Positions 27,612 to 37,067 of a DNA stretch of 64,000 nt are shown one piece after another. Both the position numbers and the translations under genes were made by a program. Under the pieces are notes generated by a model, which saw only the letters and a list, made by a program, of their open reading frames with translations, was not told the DNA's origin and searched no databases. Positions within the stretch are counted from its first letter, which is position 1; each line of letters opens with the position of its first letter. The DNA lies in assembly GCA_903937385.1 (NCBI GenBank), contig CAIZZF010000004.1, positions 79,809 to 143,808 on the forward strand, given 5' to 3'. The stretch is from an uncultured Holophagaceae bacterium (GTDB taxonomy: Bacteria > Acidobacteriota > Holophagae > Holophagales > Holophagaceae).

Positions 27612-28976
27612 ATGCGCCTTGTGAACGTGTTCTTCATCGTCCTGCTGCTGCTCGTCCTGATGGTGCTCGGCAACCTGTACCTGACGAACCATGACCTGCT
27701 CATGCGGGAAGTGGTGGTATTCGGCGAGAGCATCAAGCTGCAGAGCGTCATCCTCATCACCTTCCTGCTCGGGTTCCTGCTGAACGTCCTCTACACCGGC
27801 ATCATGGAAGTGGTGCGGCTGGTGCGGGGCCTCAACGACTCCGCCGACACCCGCCTGGTGAAGCGCATCTCCGAGCGCGCCCAGGATGCCCGGGACCTGG
27901 TTGCCCACGGCCTGCCCAGGGAAGCGCGGGAGATCCTGGAGGGCATCCTCGAGCAGCGCAAGGACTACATCCCCGCCCGGCTGCTGCTCGGCGAGATCCT
28001 CCTCAAGGGCGGCGGCCCGGAGGAGGCCGTGAAGGTGTTCGAGTCCATCTGCCGCGATGACCGCGATCAGGTCGAGGCCCGCTACCAGCTGGCCGAGGCC
28101 CTGATGGCCGTCCGGAATCCCGAGGCCTCCGCCGCCGTGCTGAAGAAGCTGGCCGCGGACCACCCCAAGAAGGCCCTGCGGGCTTGGCGGCGGCTGCGGG
28201 CCATCCACATGGAGGGACGGCGCTGGGAGGAAGCCAACGAGGCTCACAAGAAGCTGCTGGCCCACTTCGCCGCGGAGCTCACGCAGGGAGAGCGGGCCCA
28301 GGGCTCGGCCCTGGCCTACCAGGTGGGCATCGCCAAGGTCGAGGCCGACCAGTTCAAGGATGCCGCCCAGATCTTCCAGCAGGTCATCAAGGATGAGCCC
28401 GACTTCGTGCCGGCCTACCTCAGCCTGGGCCGCTGCATGATCCTCCAGGACCAGGAGGCCCAGGGCCTCGAGATCTGGCTCGAGGGCTTCCGCAAGACCG
28501 GCGAGGGCACCTTCCTGCAGGAGGCGGAGGACTACTTCATCCAGCTGGGCCGCCCCGAGGACGGCCTCGCCCTCCTGCGGCGCGTCGCCGCCACCTCCAG
28601 GCACGCCACCACCGCCAAGTTCTTCCTGGGCAAGATGCTCTACCGCCTGGAGATCCTGGACGAGGCCCTGGACCTGTTCCAGGAGGTCCGCAGCCAGGTC
28701 GTCTACAGCCCGATCCTGTTCTTCTTCATGGCCAAGATCCACAGCCGCCGCGGCCGCATCGACGCGGCCCTGAACGAGTACCGCCAGCTGCTCCGCAACC
28801 TGGGCATCCTCAAGCTGCGCTTCGAGTGCGCCGTCTGCGGCCACCGGATCCAGGACTACGCCGACCGGTGCGACAGCTGCGGCAGCTGGAACAGCCACCA
28901 CTTCATGTTCAAGGAAAGCGACCTCCCCGAAGGCCCCATCCGAGCCGAGAGCGGCAACTGGATGGCGATGCTTTAG
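27612..28976 (+). CDS. LapA-LapB fusion: membrane TPR protein with rubredoxin-like end
   Basis: A 454-residue inner-membrane protein. Residues 1-70 have two hydrophobic helices in the LapA (YciS, DUF1049) pattern, with the second helix ending in a basic stretch (VVRLVRG). A long TPR array follows (about 90-410). The C-terminus has a rubredoxin-like zinc knuckle, ECAVCGHRIQDYADRCDSC, like the end of LapB (YciM). In E. coli LapA and LapB are separate adjacent genes; LapB works with FtsH to control LpxC and so lipopolysaccharide level. Here both appear in one chain. ATG 27612 begins the first helix. It probably organises LPS assembly or LpxC turnover. Confidence 0.85.
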   Translation: MRLVNVFFIVLLLLVLMVLGNLYLTNHDLLMREVVVFGESIKLQSVILITFLLGFLLNVLYTGIMEVVRLVRGLNDSADTRLVKRISERAQDARDLVAHGLPREAREILEGILEQRKDYIPARLLLGEILLKGGGPEEAVKVFESICRDDRDQVEARYQLAEALMAVRNPEASAAVLKKLAADHPKKALRAWRRLRAIHMEGRRWEEANEAHKKLLAHFAAELTQGERAQGSALAYQVGIAKVEADQFKDAAQIFQQVIKDEPDFVPAYLSLGRCMILQDQEAQGLEIWLEGFRKTGEGTFLQEAEDYFIQLGRPEDGLALLRRVAATSRHATTAKFFLGKMLYRLEILDEALDLFQEVRSQVVYSPILFFFMAKIHSRRGRIDAALNEYRQLLRNLGILKLRFECAVCGHRIQDYADRCDSCGSWNSHHFMFKESDLPEGPIRAESGNWMAML

Positions 28977-28978
28977 GG

Positions 28979-29160
28979 CTGTCAGCTGTCAGCTGTCGGC
29001 CAAGAAGGTTGTGGCAGCGCCCGGTGTGTCGGGCTCTGCCGTTGATCGCTGAGAGCCGATAGCCGAGAGCCCTAAACCGTCAGCTCTCACTAGCACAGGG
29101 GGCGCCGCCGGCGCCCCCTGTTACTTTAACTGAAAGCTGATAGCTGACAGCAGATAGCGC
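28979..29160. repeat. Inverted repeats of GCTGTCA/GCTGATAG units with terminator
   Basis: The gap after lapAB contains CTGTCAGCTGTCAGCTGTC (7-nt units) near 28980 and, inverted, GCTGATAGCTGACAGC near 29137-29152, plus GAGAGCCGATAGCCGAGAGC between them. Related sequence lies beside the mglA terminator at 4.53 kb. Inside is the strong hairpin at 29096-29120, listed separately. Confidence 0.7.
29096..29120. terminator. Bidirectional terminator between convergent genes
   Basis: An 11-bp perfect GC stem (CAGGGGGCGCC at 29096-29106, GGCGCCCCCTG at 29110-29120) with a 3-nt loop is followed by TTACTTT on the plus strand. It sits between lapAB and the converging gene at 29163. Confidence 0.8.
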
Positions 29161-29162
29161 CT

Positions 29163-29648
29163 TCAGGCGATCGCCTGTCGAATATCGGACAGGAGGCGCT
29201 TGAGCTCCAGCTCGGACAGCTGGAGGGGCACCTGCTGCTTGACTTCGTCCTTGCGGTAGAAGGCGATCCGCTTCACCACGATCTTGTTCTTGCCGATGCT
29301 GATCTCATTGAACTGGATCTGGGTGTCGTCCTTGTAGGGGGGCAGGCTGCGGAGCTGGATGTACATCCCCCGCCGATCGTGGTCCACAATCTCCAGGCGC
29401 TCCTTGAGGTAGTTCACCTGCTCCGAGAGCTTCTCCGCCTTGTTCTTGAGCTTGGCGAAGCTGAGCTTCTTGGGGATGTTCCGCTCGAGCACCATCTCGC
29501 CCAGCTGCACGCCAGTGTCGCTGCGGCGGAGGAAGCCCTCCACGGTGCCATCCAGCTCGAGATCGGCCTGATGAAAGGTCTCGTAGCCCTGGAATTCGCC
29601 GGGAAGGACCGAATCGTCGTAGCGCTTGGCTTTGCGGGAAAGCTTCAT
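29163..29648 (-). CDS. Uncharacterised cytoplasmic protein
   Basis: I do not recognise this 161-residue protein. It is charged and soluble, with a helical, probably coiled-coil stretch in the middle (LSFAKLKNKAEKLSEQVNY, about 62-85) and a lysine-rich section (SIGKNKIVVKRIAFYRKDE) near residue 120. No signal peptide, membrane helix or cysteine is seen. ATG 29648 has GAGGTGG upstream. It is the last of the minus-strand genes before the terminator hairpin but lies 188 bp from its upstream neighbour, so it may have its own promoter. Confidence 0.75.
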   Translation of the reverse strand: MKLSRKAKRYDDSVLPGEFQGYETFHQADLELDGTVEGFLRRSDTGVQLGEMVLERNIPKKLSFAKLKNKAEKLSEQVNYLKERLEIVDHDRRGMYIQLRSLPPYKDDTQIQFNEISIGKNKIVVKRIAFYRKDEVKQQVPLQLSELELKRLLSDIRQAIA

Positions 29649-29836
29649 GGACCACCTCAGAGGGACTTCCCTCCCTCAGAGCCAGAGTCGTGCCAGGAAA
29701 TTTCTACCGCGACCCTTTTGACCCAGGCCTTGAATTGCCACGATTTCCCTACAGATACGGCCCTGCCAGTCCTGCCTAGAACCCCCCCTGGGAGGCCCAT
29801 GACTGTCCACTTATGGCCAATCTCGACGAAACCTGT

Positions 29837-30823
29837 TCAGTTTTCGACAGACCCCACCTTGGGCCAGCGCACGCGATAGATCATGCGGTCCAGGGCCCGG
29901 CTGTAGGGACTCCAGGATCCGCCCCCGCTCTCTTCGGCCACGGCGCGGAACATCACTTCCAGCTTGCCGTCCAGGTCGTCCAGGTAGTGGACCAGCAGGG
30001 CCTCAGGCGTCTTCGGCAGGACCGGGGAGCCGAACTCCAGGCGGCCATGGTGGCTCAGGACGATGTGCAGGATCTGGAGCCGCAGCCCCTCGGGGAACCC
30101 GGGGATCCGGCCCGCCGCCCGGCTGATCCACTCCGCCTCGAGGGAGATGTGGCCCAGCAGATTGCCCGCGTCGGTGTAGCCGATGCTGCGCTGGTAGCTC
30201 AGCTCGGCGGTCTTGCCCACGTCGTGGAGCAGGGCCCCGGCCAGGACCAGGTCCCGGTTGAGCAGGGGGTAGTGGGCGCAGGCCCGCTCCGCCATGCCAA
30301 GGACCGAGAGGCTGTGTTCCAGCAGCCCGCCCAGGTAGGCGTGGTGCATGGACTTGGCGGCGGGGGCCAGGGCGAAGGCGGCCCTCAGGTCGGCGTCGTC
30401 CACGAAGAGGGCCGTCAGGAGACCGCGGATCCAGGGATCCCGAATGGAGGCGAGGCAGCCGTCCAGCTCGGCCAGCATCTCCGGCACCGGGCGCGCACTC
30501 ACCGGGAAGAAGGCCGAGAAGTCCCCAACCTCGGCATCCGGGGCAAAGCGAATCTTGTCCACCCGGAGCTGCAGGCGGCCATTGAAGCTGGTCACGGAGC
30601 CCTTCACGCGGACGAAGGCGTCGGCGCGGATGGCTTCCAGGTCGCCCTCCACGGCCCGCAGGTCCCAGAGGAAGCCCTTGAGGTCGCCAGAGGCGTCCGC
30701 CAGCTTCAGCTCCAGGTACTCGGTGCCCTTGACGCTGACTTTGTAGGCGGCCTCCTGGGCCAGGAGAAAGCCCTGGAAGGCATCACCCTCCTTGAGGGTT
30801 CGGATCACAGGCTGGTCGGACAT
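29837..30823 (-). CDS. YhaM-like OB-fold/HD-domain exoribonuclease
   Basis: A 328-residue protein with an N-terminal OB-fold nucleic-acid-binding domain (about 15-95: KVSVKGTEYLELKLADASG) and a C-terminal HD metal-dependent phosphohydrolase domain (HD motif LLHDVGK near residue 208, HHGRLEFGSP near 265). This architecture is that of YhaM/CbfI 3'-5' exonucleases in Firmicutes. The ATG at 30823 follows GGAGATTCA; a longer frame to 30970 would overlap the rqcP gene. It lies downstream of rqcP and may take part in RNA turnover or quality control with it. Confidence 0.85.
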   Translation of the reverse strand: MSDQPVIRTLKEGDAFQGFLLAQEAAYKVSVKGTEYLELKLADASGDLKGFLWDLRAVEGDLEAIRADAFVRVKGSVTSFNGRLQLRVDKIRFAPDAEVGDFSAFFPVSARPVPEMLAELDGCLASIRDPWIRGLLTALFVDDADLRAAFALAPAAKSMHHAYLGGLLEHSLSVLGMAERACAHYPLLNRDLVLAGALLHDVGKTAELSYQRSIGYTDAGNLLGHISLEAEWISRAAGRIPGFPEGLRLQILHIVLSHHGRLEFGSPVLPKTPEALLVHYLDDLDGKLEVMFRAVAEESGGGSWSPYSRALDRMIYRVRWPKVGSVEN

Positions 30824-30884
30824 TGAATCTCCATGCACCCGCCACGATAAGCCCGGCGACACGACAGCGGCTGTCGAGCGGGTT

Positions 30885-31208
30885 CTAGTGGTTGCGGGGG
30901 ACCTTGGGCGGTGGCGCGAAGGGATCTTCGTCCCCGTAGCCGAGTTCCATGGGCATCCGCTTGTCCTCAAGCACCTCGAAGATCGACCACTGATCGGCCT
31001 TCTTGGTGTTGCCTTCCGGCAGGGACAGCACCCGGACCTTCAGCTGCCGGTTGTAGAGCGGGAACTCCAGCTCGTCCTGGGGGTTCACTTCCTGGCTCGC
31101 CTTGCGGGGCACACCGTTGACCCGCACCATCCCCTCGTCGCAGAGCTGGTTGGCCAGTTCGCGACGCTTGATCAGCAGGCTCTTCTTGAGGAAGGCATCG
31201 AGACGCAT
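30885..31208 (-). CDS. rqcP: S4-domain RNA-binding protein, RqcP/HslR family
   Basis: A 107-residue protein beginning MRLDAFLKKSLLIKRRELAN, the S4 RNA-binding fold of the RqcP (YabO)/HslR family. These proteins bind peptidyl-tRNA on stalled 50S subunits and help rescue or elongate the nascent chain. The S4 part ends near residue 70; the last 35 residues are an acidic/proline-rich tail longer than that of B. subtilis RqcP (about 86 residues). It is 4 bp downstream of the SurA-like gene and so in the same transcript. The RqcH partner is not in the window. Confidence 0.85.
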   Translation of the reverse strand: MRLDAFLKKSLLIKRRELANQLCDEGMVRVNGVPRKASQEVNPQDELEFPLYNRQLKVRVLSLPEGNTKKADQWSIFEVLEDKRMPMELGYGDEDPFAPPPKVPRNH

Positions 31209-31212
31209 GCCA

Positions 31213-32229
31213 TCACCCCTTGAGGATTTCGTCCTTGGGTACCAGGTAGCGGATGTTGGCGCGCATGCGCAGGCTCGCCAGGAACTGCTCGATGGCGTTC
31301 TGGGCCTTTGGCTCCTGGAGCTTCTCCAGGATCTTGGCCTTCACTTCGGCGAAGGCCTTGACGGGAGCGTCTTCCAGGGCGAGCAGCTGGATCAGGTAGA
31401 GGTCCTTGTCCGTCTCGAGGGGCTCGGAGACCTGGTCGGTCTTGAGCTTCACTGCCGCATCTTCGATGCTCGGGCGGAGGAAGCCCTTGTTCATCCAGCC
31501 CAGGTCGCCCCCGGTGGCCTTGCTGGGGCTGGTGGAATGGAGGCGGGCGAGTTCCTCGAAGGGCTTACCGGCCTTCAGCTCCGCCTGGATGGCCCCGAGC
31601 TGCTTGCGGGATTCCGCCTGCTCCGCAGCCGTGGCCCCCTTGGCCAGGACCAGCTCCCGGATCCGGAAGCGGCTCGGCAGGCGGTACTCGTCCTTGTGGT
31701 CCTCGTAGTAGGCGCGCAGCTCGTTGTCCTCCACGGCCACCTTGGAGTAGACCTCCCGCTGGAGGACGAACTGCTGGACCGCCTGCTGCTTCTGGCGCTT
31801 CATGAACTCTGGCAGGCCGATGCCGAGGCTGGTCTTGAGGGCCCGCTCCAGATCCGCATCCGTGGCGAAGTTGTTCTCCTTCTTGATGCCGTCGATGGTG
31901 GAGCGCACATACTCCTCGGTGACGGGCGAGCCCAGCTCGGCGCCCTTGTCCTCCAGGAGGAAGGCGTCCACCAGGCCCTGCAGGGTCTTCTCCCGGGCGT
32001 CCTTCAGCTTCTCGTCCAGCTCCTTGCCGGCGAACTGCCGGTAGAGGGCGGCGTTCTGCTGCTCCACGGACTGGGCCAGGGTGCGCCGGGTGATGATGTG
32101 CTTGTTGACCACCACCAGGATCTCGTCCCGGACATCGGCCTTCACATCAGGCTTGGCCTCGGGCTTGGTGTCGGCCACCAGGGCCGGAACAGCCAGCAGC
32201 AGGGCGAGCGCGGGAGCGAAGAGCCTCAC
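31213..32229 (-). CDS. SurA-like periplasmic peptidyl-prolyl isomerase
   Basis: A 338-residue exported chaperone. The signal peptide is MRLFAPALALLLAVPALVA. A SurA N-terminal chaperone region (about 30-175, with DEILVVVNKHIITRRTL) is followed by one parvulin (PpiC) domain (about 180-290, motif PSKATGGDLGWMNKG). SurA helps fold outer-membrane beta-barrels; E. coli SurA has two parvulin domains, here there is one. Its start overlaps the stop of the upstream PpiC gene by 4 nt, so the two foldases are made together. Confidence 0.88.
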   Translation of the reverse strand: MRLFAPALALLLAVPALVADTKPEAKPDVKADVRDEILVVVNKHIITRRTLAQSVEQQNAALYRQFAGKELDEKLKDAREKTLQGLVDAFLLEDKGAELGSPVTEEYVRSTIDGIKKENNFATDADLERALKTSLGIGLPEFMKRQKQQAVQQFVLQREVYSKVAVEDNELRAYYEDHKDEYRLPSRFRIRELVLAKGATAAEQAESRKQLGAIQAELKAGKPFEELARLHSTSPSKATGGDLGWMNKGFLRPSIEDAAVKLKTDQVSEPLETDKDLYLIQLLALEDAPVKAFAEVKAKILEKLQEPKAQNAIEQFLASLRMRANIRYLVPKDEILKG

Positions 32230-33221
32230 TTGCCACCTGCCTTGGCGGGCTCAGCGGCCTTCGGCGCCTCAGGCTTGACCAGCTCGAAGGGGATCTCCTT
32301 CCGCAGGCGGTCCATCAGCTCATTCCAGACCTGCACCTGGCGCTCCTGGCGAGCCTGTTTCTCGGCGGTCTCCTTGGCTTCCTCGAAGGGCACCTGGCGG
32401 CCCGGCTTGCGGCCCTCGACCTTGACCAGGTGGTAGCCGAACTGGGTCTTCACCGGGGCGCCGACTTTGCCGATGGGCTGCGTGCGGGCAGCGGCCCCGA
32501 ACTCCGGGACCCAGCCGGAGGGATCGGCGTCCGCGTAGAGGCCGCCGTTCTCCTTGCTGCCGGGATCGTCGCTGTATTTCTTCGCCAGTTCCTCGAACTT
32601 GGCGCCCTTCTTCAGCTCGGCCTGGATCTTGGCGACGCGGGCCTTGGCATCGGCCTCGCTGAGACCCGGCTGGCCCTCGCCCTTCTTCACGGACACCAGG
32701 ATGTGGCGCACGCTGGCGAGCGCAGGCTGCTTGAAGCGGTCCGGGTGGGCGTCGTAGTAGGCCTTCACGTCCGCCTCGCCGACGATCAGTTTCTGCTGGA
32801 GGCCCGGGCCTTCCTTGGTGAGGAACTCCCGCGCCAGGAGGTCATCCTTGGCCCGCGCCAGAGCCAGGTTGTACTCCGGGGTCTTGTCCAGCTCCATCAG
32901 CTTGCCCTTGGCGGCCAGCAGCTTGCTTTCGGCCATGCGCTTCACGAACTCTTCCTTGCCGCCCTGGACCATGAGGACCTGCATCTGCTCCTGCTGGCCC
33001 AGCAGGCGGAAGGCGGACTGGAAGTCCGCCTCGGTGACGGGCTGGCCGCCCACCCGGGCGAGAATCACGTCCTCAGGCTTGGGGGCCGGAGCAGGGGCCG
33101 GAGCGGGAGCCGGCGTCGAGGCCTGAGCCTGGACGGGGGCCGCTGCGGGAGCCGGCGCCTTGGCGGGTTCCTGGGCGGTGAGGCCGAGGGCGATCAGGGA
33201 GAGGAGAGAGGCACGGAGCAT
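32226..33221 (-). CDS. PpiC-type periplasmic peptidyl-prolyl isomerase
   Basis: A 331-residue exported foldase: signal peptide MLRASLLSLIALGLTAQ, a Pro/Ala-rich linker (about 18-48), a SurA/PrsA-type N-terminal helical domain (about 50-165) and a parvulin domain (about 175-275; ASVRHILVSVKKG and YSDDPGSKENGGLY motifs). The linker repeats alternate A and P and may span periplasmic distance. There is no lipobox cysteine, so unlike PrsA it is not a lipoprotein. First gene of the foldase-rqcP-YhaM group. ATG 33221. Confidence 0.88.
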   Translation of the reverse strand: MLRASLLSLIALGLTAQEPAKAPAPAAAPVQAQASTPAPAPAPAPAPKPEDVILARVGGQPVTEADFQSAFRLLGQQEQMQVLMVQGGKEEFVKRMAESKLLAAKGKLMELDKTPEYNLALARAKDDLLAREFLTKEGPGLQQKLIVGEADVKAYYDAHPDRFKQPALASVRHILVSVKKGEGQPGLSEADAKARVAKIQAELKKGAKFEELAKKYSDDPGSKENGGLYADADPSGWVPEFGAAARTQPIGKVGAPVKTQFGYHLVKVEGRKPGRQVPFEEAKETAEKQARQERQVQVWNELMDRLRKEIPFELVKPEAPKAAEPAKAGGK

Positions 33222-33247
33222 GGGTGTCCTTGGGTGCAGGGGGGCGC

Positions 33248-33928
33248 TTAGCGGCGCCGTCCGCCGAGAAGGTTCATCAGGGAGATGAAGATGTTGTAGA
33301 GGCTGACGAAGAGCGCCAGGGCGAACCCCGCGGGGTCACCCAGGTCGTCGGTGCGGAGCATGGCGGAGGTGTCCCACAACAGCTTGGCAGAGCAGGCGAT
33401 GACCGCCACGCCGCTGATGATCATGCTGAGGGCCTGGAGGTGGAAGATCGCCGCCGCCAGGCTGCCGAAGAACATCACGGCGATGCCGACGATGACGAAG
33501 TTCCGCAGGAAGCTGAAGTCCCGCTTGGAGACGAACGCCGTGGTCGTGAGGGTCAGGAAGACCACGCCGGTGAGGCCGAAGGCCGTGAACACGGGTGTGT
33601 AGCCCGCGCCCTGGGCCACTACCAGGGCCACGATGCCTGCGATCACCCCGGACACGAAGGTGAAGAGACCGTAGGCGACGCGATTCAGGGGCTGCCGGCG
33701 GCTCACCGAAGAGGCGAACATCAGGGTCCCGAACTGGACCCCAAAGAGCACCCACCCCAGGAAGCGGCCCGCCACGGGGACCAGGGCCATGGCCACAAAG
33801 GGGGCGCTGAGGGCGCCCAGGGCCGCCACGCCGAAGCCACCCATGAGCCAGAGGTAGACACTTCGGACAAAATCAATACGGGACTGGGCCCCGGCCGAGG
33901 CTCCCTGCCATGACTGCTGATAATCCAT
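33248..33928 (-). CDS. BAX inhibitor-1 / YccA family membrane protein
   Basis: A 226-residue polytopic protein with seven hydrophobic helices, in the Bax inhibitor-1 family (UPF0005): opening RIDFVRSVYLWLMGGFGVAA and a C-terminal helix pair ending ALFVSLYNIFISLMNLL. Bacterial members include calcium-leak channels and FtsH-associated YccA. ATG 33928 has GGAG 8 nt upstream. It is the first gene of a minus-strand run; the foldase gene starts 26 bp downstream. It is divergent from bioF. Role here is not known. Confidence 0.9.
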   Translation of the reverse strand: MDYQQSWQGASAGAQSRIDFVRSVYLWLMGGFGVAALGALSAPFVAMALVPVAGRFLGWVLFGVQFGTLMFASSVSRRQPLNRVAYGLFTFVSGVIAGIVALVVAQGAGYTPVFTAFGLTGVVFLTLTTTAFVSKRDFSFLRNFVIVGIAVMFFGSLAAAIFHLQALSMIISGVAVIACSAKLLWDTSAMLRTDDLGDPAGFALALFVSLYNIFISLMNLLGGRRR

Positions 33929-34020
33929 GCAAAGCTCCAAGGGGGACCCACGAGTGGATCCCCCTCAGATCCTAACATTCCCCCCCGCCTAAGATCTGCG
34001 CCGACCACCCCCGAGGTTCC

Positions 34021-35175
34021 GTGATTTCTTTTGCCTGGCAGAACCGCCTAGAGAACCAAGCCGAGGAGCGCCGGGCCCTGGGCCGGGCCAGGTCCATCCA
34101 GCCCGCCTCGGGCCTCGACTTCTGCTCCAACGACTACCTGGGGCTGCGCTCCGACCCCCGCCTGGCCGAGGCCGCCGCCGCTGCCGCCCGCGCCTTCGGG
34201 GCCGGGGCCGGGGCCGCCCGGCTGCTCCGGGGCGACAGCCCCCTCCACCAGGAGCTGGAAGCCACCCTGGCCCAGTGGAAGGGCACCGAGGCCTGCCTCC
34301 TCTTCAACACCGGGTTCCAAACCAACGCCACCCTCCTCCCCGCCCTGCTGGGTCGGGGCGATGCCGTCTTCTCCGACGCCCTGAACCACGCCTCGCTGGT
34401 GGATGGCTGCCGCCTGGCCCGGGCCGGCGGGACCCACGTCGGCATCTACCGCCACGGGGACATCGGCGACCTGGACGAGCAGCTCTCAGCTTGGCGCACC
34501 GAGGCCCCCGCCGGGGCCGTGGCCCTCGTGGCCACGGACGCCGTGTTCAGCATGGACGGGGACGCCGCCGACCTGCCCGCCCTCGTCGAGATCTGTGACC
34601 GCCACGGGGCCCTCCTCCTTATCGATGAAGCCCACGCCACAGGTCTACTCGGCAGCGACGGCGCCGGACTGGCCCAGCACCAGGGAGTCCACGGCCGGGT
34701 GGCCCTGGTCATGGGCACCCTCGGCAAGGGCATCGGCGCCTTCGGGGCCTTCGTCTGCTGCCCGGAAGCCCTCCGGGAGCATCTGCTGAACACTGCCCGG
34801 GGCTTCATCTTCTCGACCGCCCTGCCCCCGCCCGTGGTCGGCGCGGCCCTGGCGGGCATCCGCATCGCCCGGGCCGAGCCCTGGCGCCGAGAGCGGGCCC
34901 TGGCCCTGGCCGGGCGCCTGCGCCAGGCCCTCGGCCAGCCGGACCAGCCCTCGGCCATCGTCCCCGTCCCGGTCGGCGCGGACGCCGAGGCCGTCCGCAT
35001 CGCCCAGACCCTCCAGGACCGGGGCTTCGACGTCCGCGCCGTGCGCCCCCCCACGGTGCCCGTGGGCTCCGCCCGCCTGCGGATCACCACCGGGGCCCAC
35101 CTGGCCGATGCGCCGGTGGAGGATCTGATCCTGGCCCTGGCCGAGTGCCTGCCCCACGCAGGCGACAATACTTGA
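34021..35175 (+). CDS. bioF: 8-amino-7-oxononanoate synthase
   Basis: PLP enzyme that joins pimeloyl-ACP (or -CoA) and alanine in biotin synthesis. The 384-residue protein has FCSNDYLGLRSDP near the N-terminus, the cofactor motif IDEAHATGLLG, and the PLP lysine in MGTLGKGIGAFGAF near residue 237. The start is GTG 34021 behind CGAGGTTCC. It stands apart from bioD and bioA (53.4-55.4 kb). bioB is not in the window. A TetR gene starts 43 bp downstream on the same strand. Confidence 0.93.
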   Translation: MISFAWQNRLENQAEERRALGRARSIQPASGLDFCSNDYLGLRSDPRLAEAAAAAARAFGAGAGAARLLRGDSPLHQELEATLAQWKGTEACLLFNTGFQTNATLLPALLGRGDAVFSDALNHASLVDGCRLARAGGTHVGIYRHGDIGDLDEQLSAWRTEAPAGAVALVATDAVFSMDGDAADLPALVEICDRHGALLLIDEAHATGLLGSDGAGLAQHQGVHGRVALVMGTLGKGIGAFGAFVCCPEALREHLLNTARGFIFSTALPPPVVGAALAGIRIARAEPWRRERALALAGRLRQALGQPDQPSAIVPVPVGADAEAVRIAQTLQDRGFDVRAVRPPTVPVGSARLRITTGAHLADAPVEDLILALAECLPHAGDNT

Positions 35176-35218
35176 CCCAGACATTCACAATACGTAACCT
35201 CTGCCCGGGAGTCCCATT

Positions 35219-35866
35219 TTGAAGCAGACCCAAGGTGAGAAGTCCGAACGGAGCCGGAACGGGATCCTGGAAGCGGCCCTGAACCTGTTCTCGCACCAGG
35301 GCTACCGCGGCACCAGCATCCGGGAGATCGCGGAGGCGGCGGGGCTCTCCACGGGCAACGTCTACCACCACTTCCCCGACAAGGAGGCCCTGTTCCGGAC
35401 CCTCCTCGATCAGTACTGGGCCGCCATCGACCAGCCTGACTTCCCCTTCAACAAGGCCCTGGCGGCGGGCGCCTTCCCCGATGACCTGAACGCCCTGGCC
35501 AAGGCGGCCGAGGAGAGCGTCCGCGACTACCGGCGCCACGTGGCCCTCATCTATGTGGACGTGGTCGAGTTCGACGGCACCCACATCCGGAAGTTCTACT
35601 CTGGGATGTCCAACCGCTTCGCCACGTTCCTGAACGCCCGCTTCCCCGGCGACAGCCTCAAGGACCGGCTCGCGCCCGGGACCGATCCCACCTTGGCGCT
35701 GATGCTGGTGAGCCGGATCTTCCTGCAGTATTTTGCCGTGGAGATGCTGTTCGGCGTCCCTGACCAGCTTGGCCATGAAACCCCCCTGGCGATCCGGGAG
35801 ATCTCGGAAATCCTGCGGCGTGGGCTCTTCAATTCAGGTGCCGAAAAGGGAGAAAAAGGCGTTTAA
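35219..35866 (+). CDS. TetR-family transcriptional regulator
   Basis: A 215-residue regulator with an N-terminal TetR helix-turn-helix (about 14-60; TSIREIAEAAGLSTGNVYHHF) and an alpha-helical ligand-binding part. The start is TTG 35219, with GGGAG 6 nt upstream. It lies directly before the KAS-thiolase-SDR locus and is likely its repressor, with an acyl-CoA-type ligand by analogy with FadR/PsrA-like TetR proteins. That regulatory link is inference. An A/T-rich tract with TTTATT/AATAAA dyad symmetry follows the stop. Confidence 0.88.
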   Translation: MKQTQGEKSERSRNGILEAALNLFSHQGYRGTSIREIAEAAGLSTGNVYHHFPDKEALFRTLLDQYWAAIDQPDFPFNKALAAGAFPDDLNALAKAAEESVRDYRRHVALIYVDVVEFDGTHIRKFYSGMSNRFATFLNARFPGDSLKDRLAPGTDPTLALMLVSRIFLQYFAVEMLFGVPDQLGHETPLAIREISEILRRGLFNSGAEKGEKGV

Positions 35867-35893
35867 GTTATTTATTTTCAATAAAAAACATTT

Positions 35894-35974
35894 TTGACAT
35901 AGAACTCGATTTTCAGCTTGACAGGGGTTGCGGGAAGCGGACAATTCTTAAAACATACCGACCATTCGTTTTCC
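35894..35974 (+). promoter_or_regulatory. Candidate promoter and operator upstream of the KAS-thiolase operon
   Basis: TTGACA at 35918-35923 is followed by 16 nt and GACAAT at 35940-35945, a fair sigma-70 promoter. A second TTGACA is at 35894-35899. Immediately downstream, AAAACATACCGACCATTCGTTTT (35951-35973, interrupted dyad AAAAC...GTTTT) is a candidate TetR operator overlapping the transcription start. The region is much more A/T-rich than its surroundings. Confidence 0.5.
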
Positions 35975-36020
35975 ATCCACGCCTTGCCCGACCCATGTCT
36001 CTACCCTTCAAGAGGACCCG

Positions 36021-37013
<993 letters not shown>

Positions 37014-37067
37014 GCGCGGCTGCAGAGCCCCGCCTCCACCCTTCCTCATCAGCTGAAAGGTTCCCCC

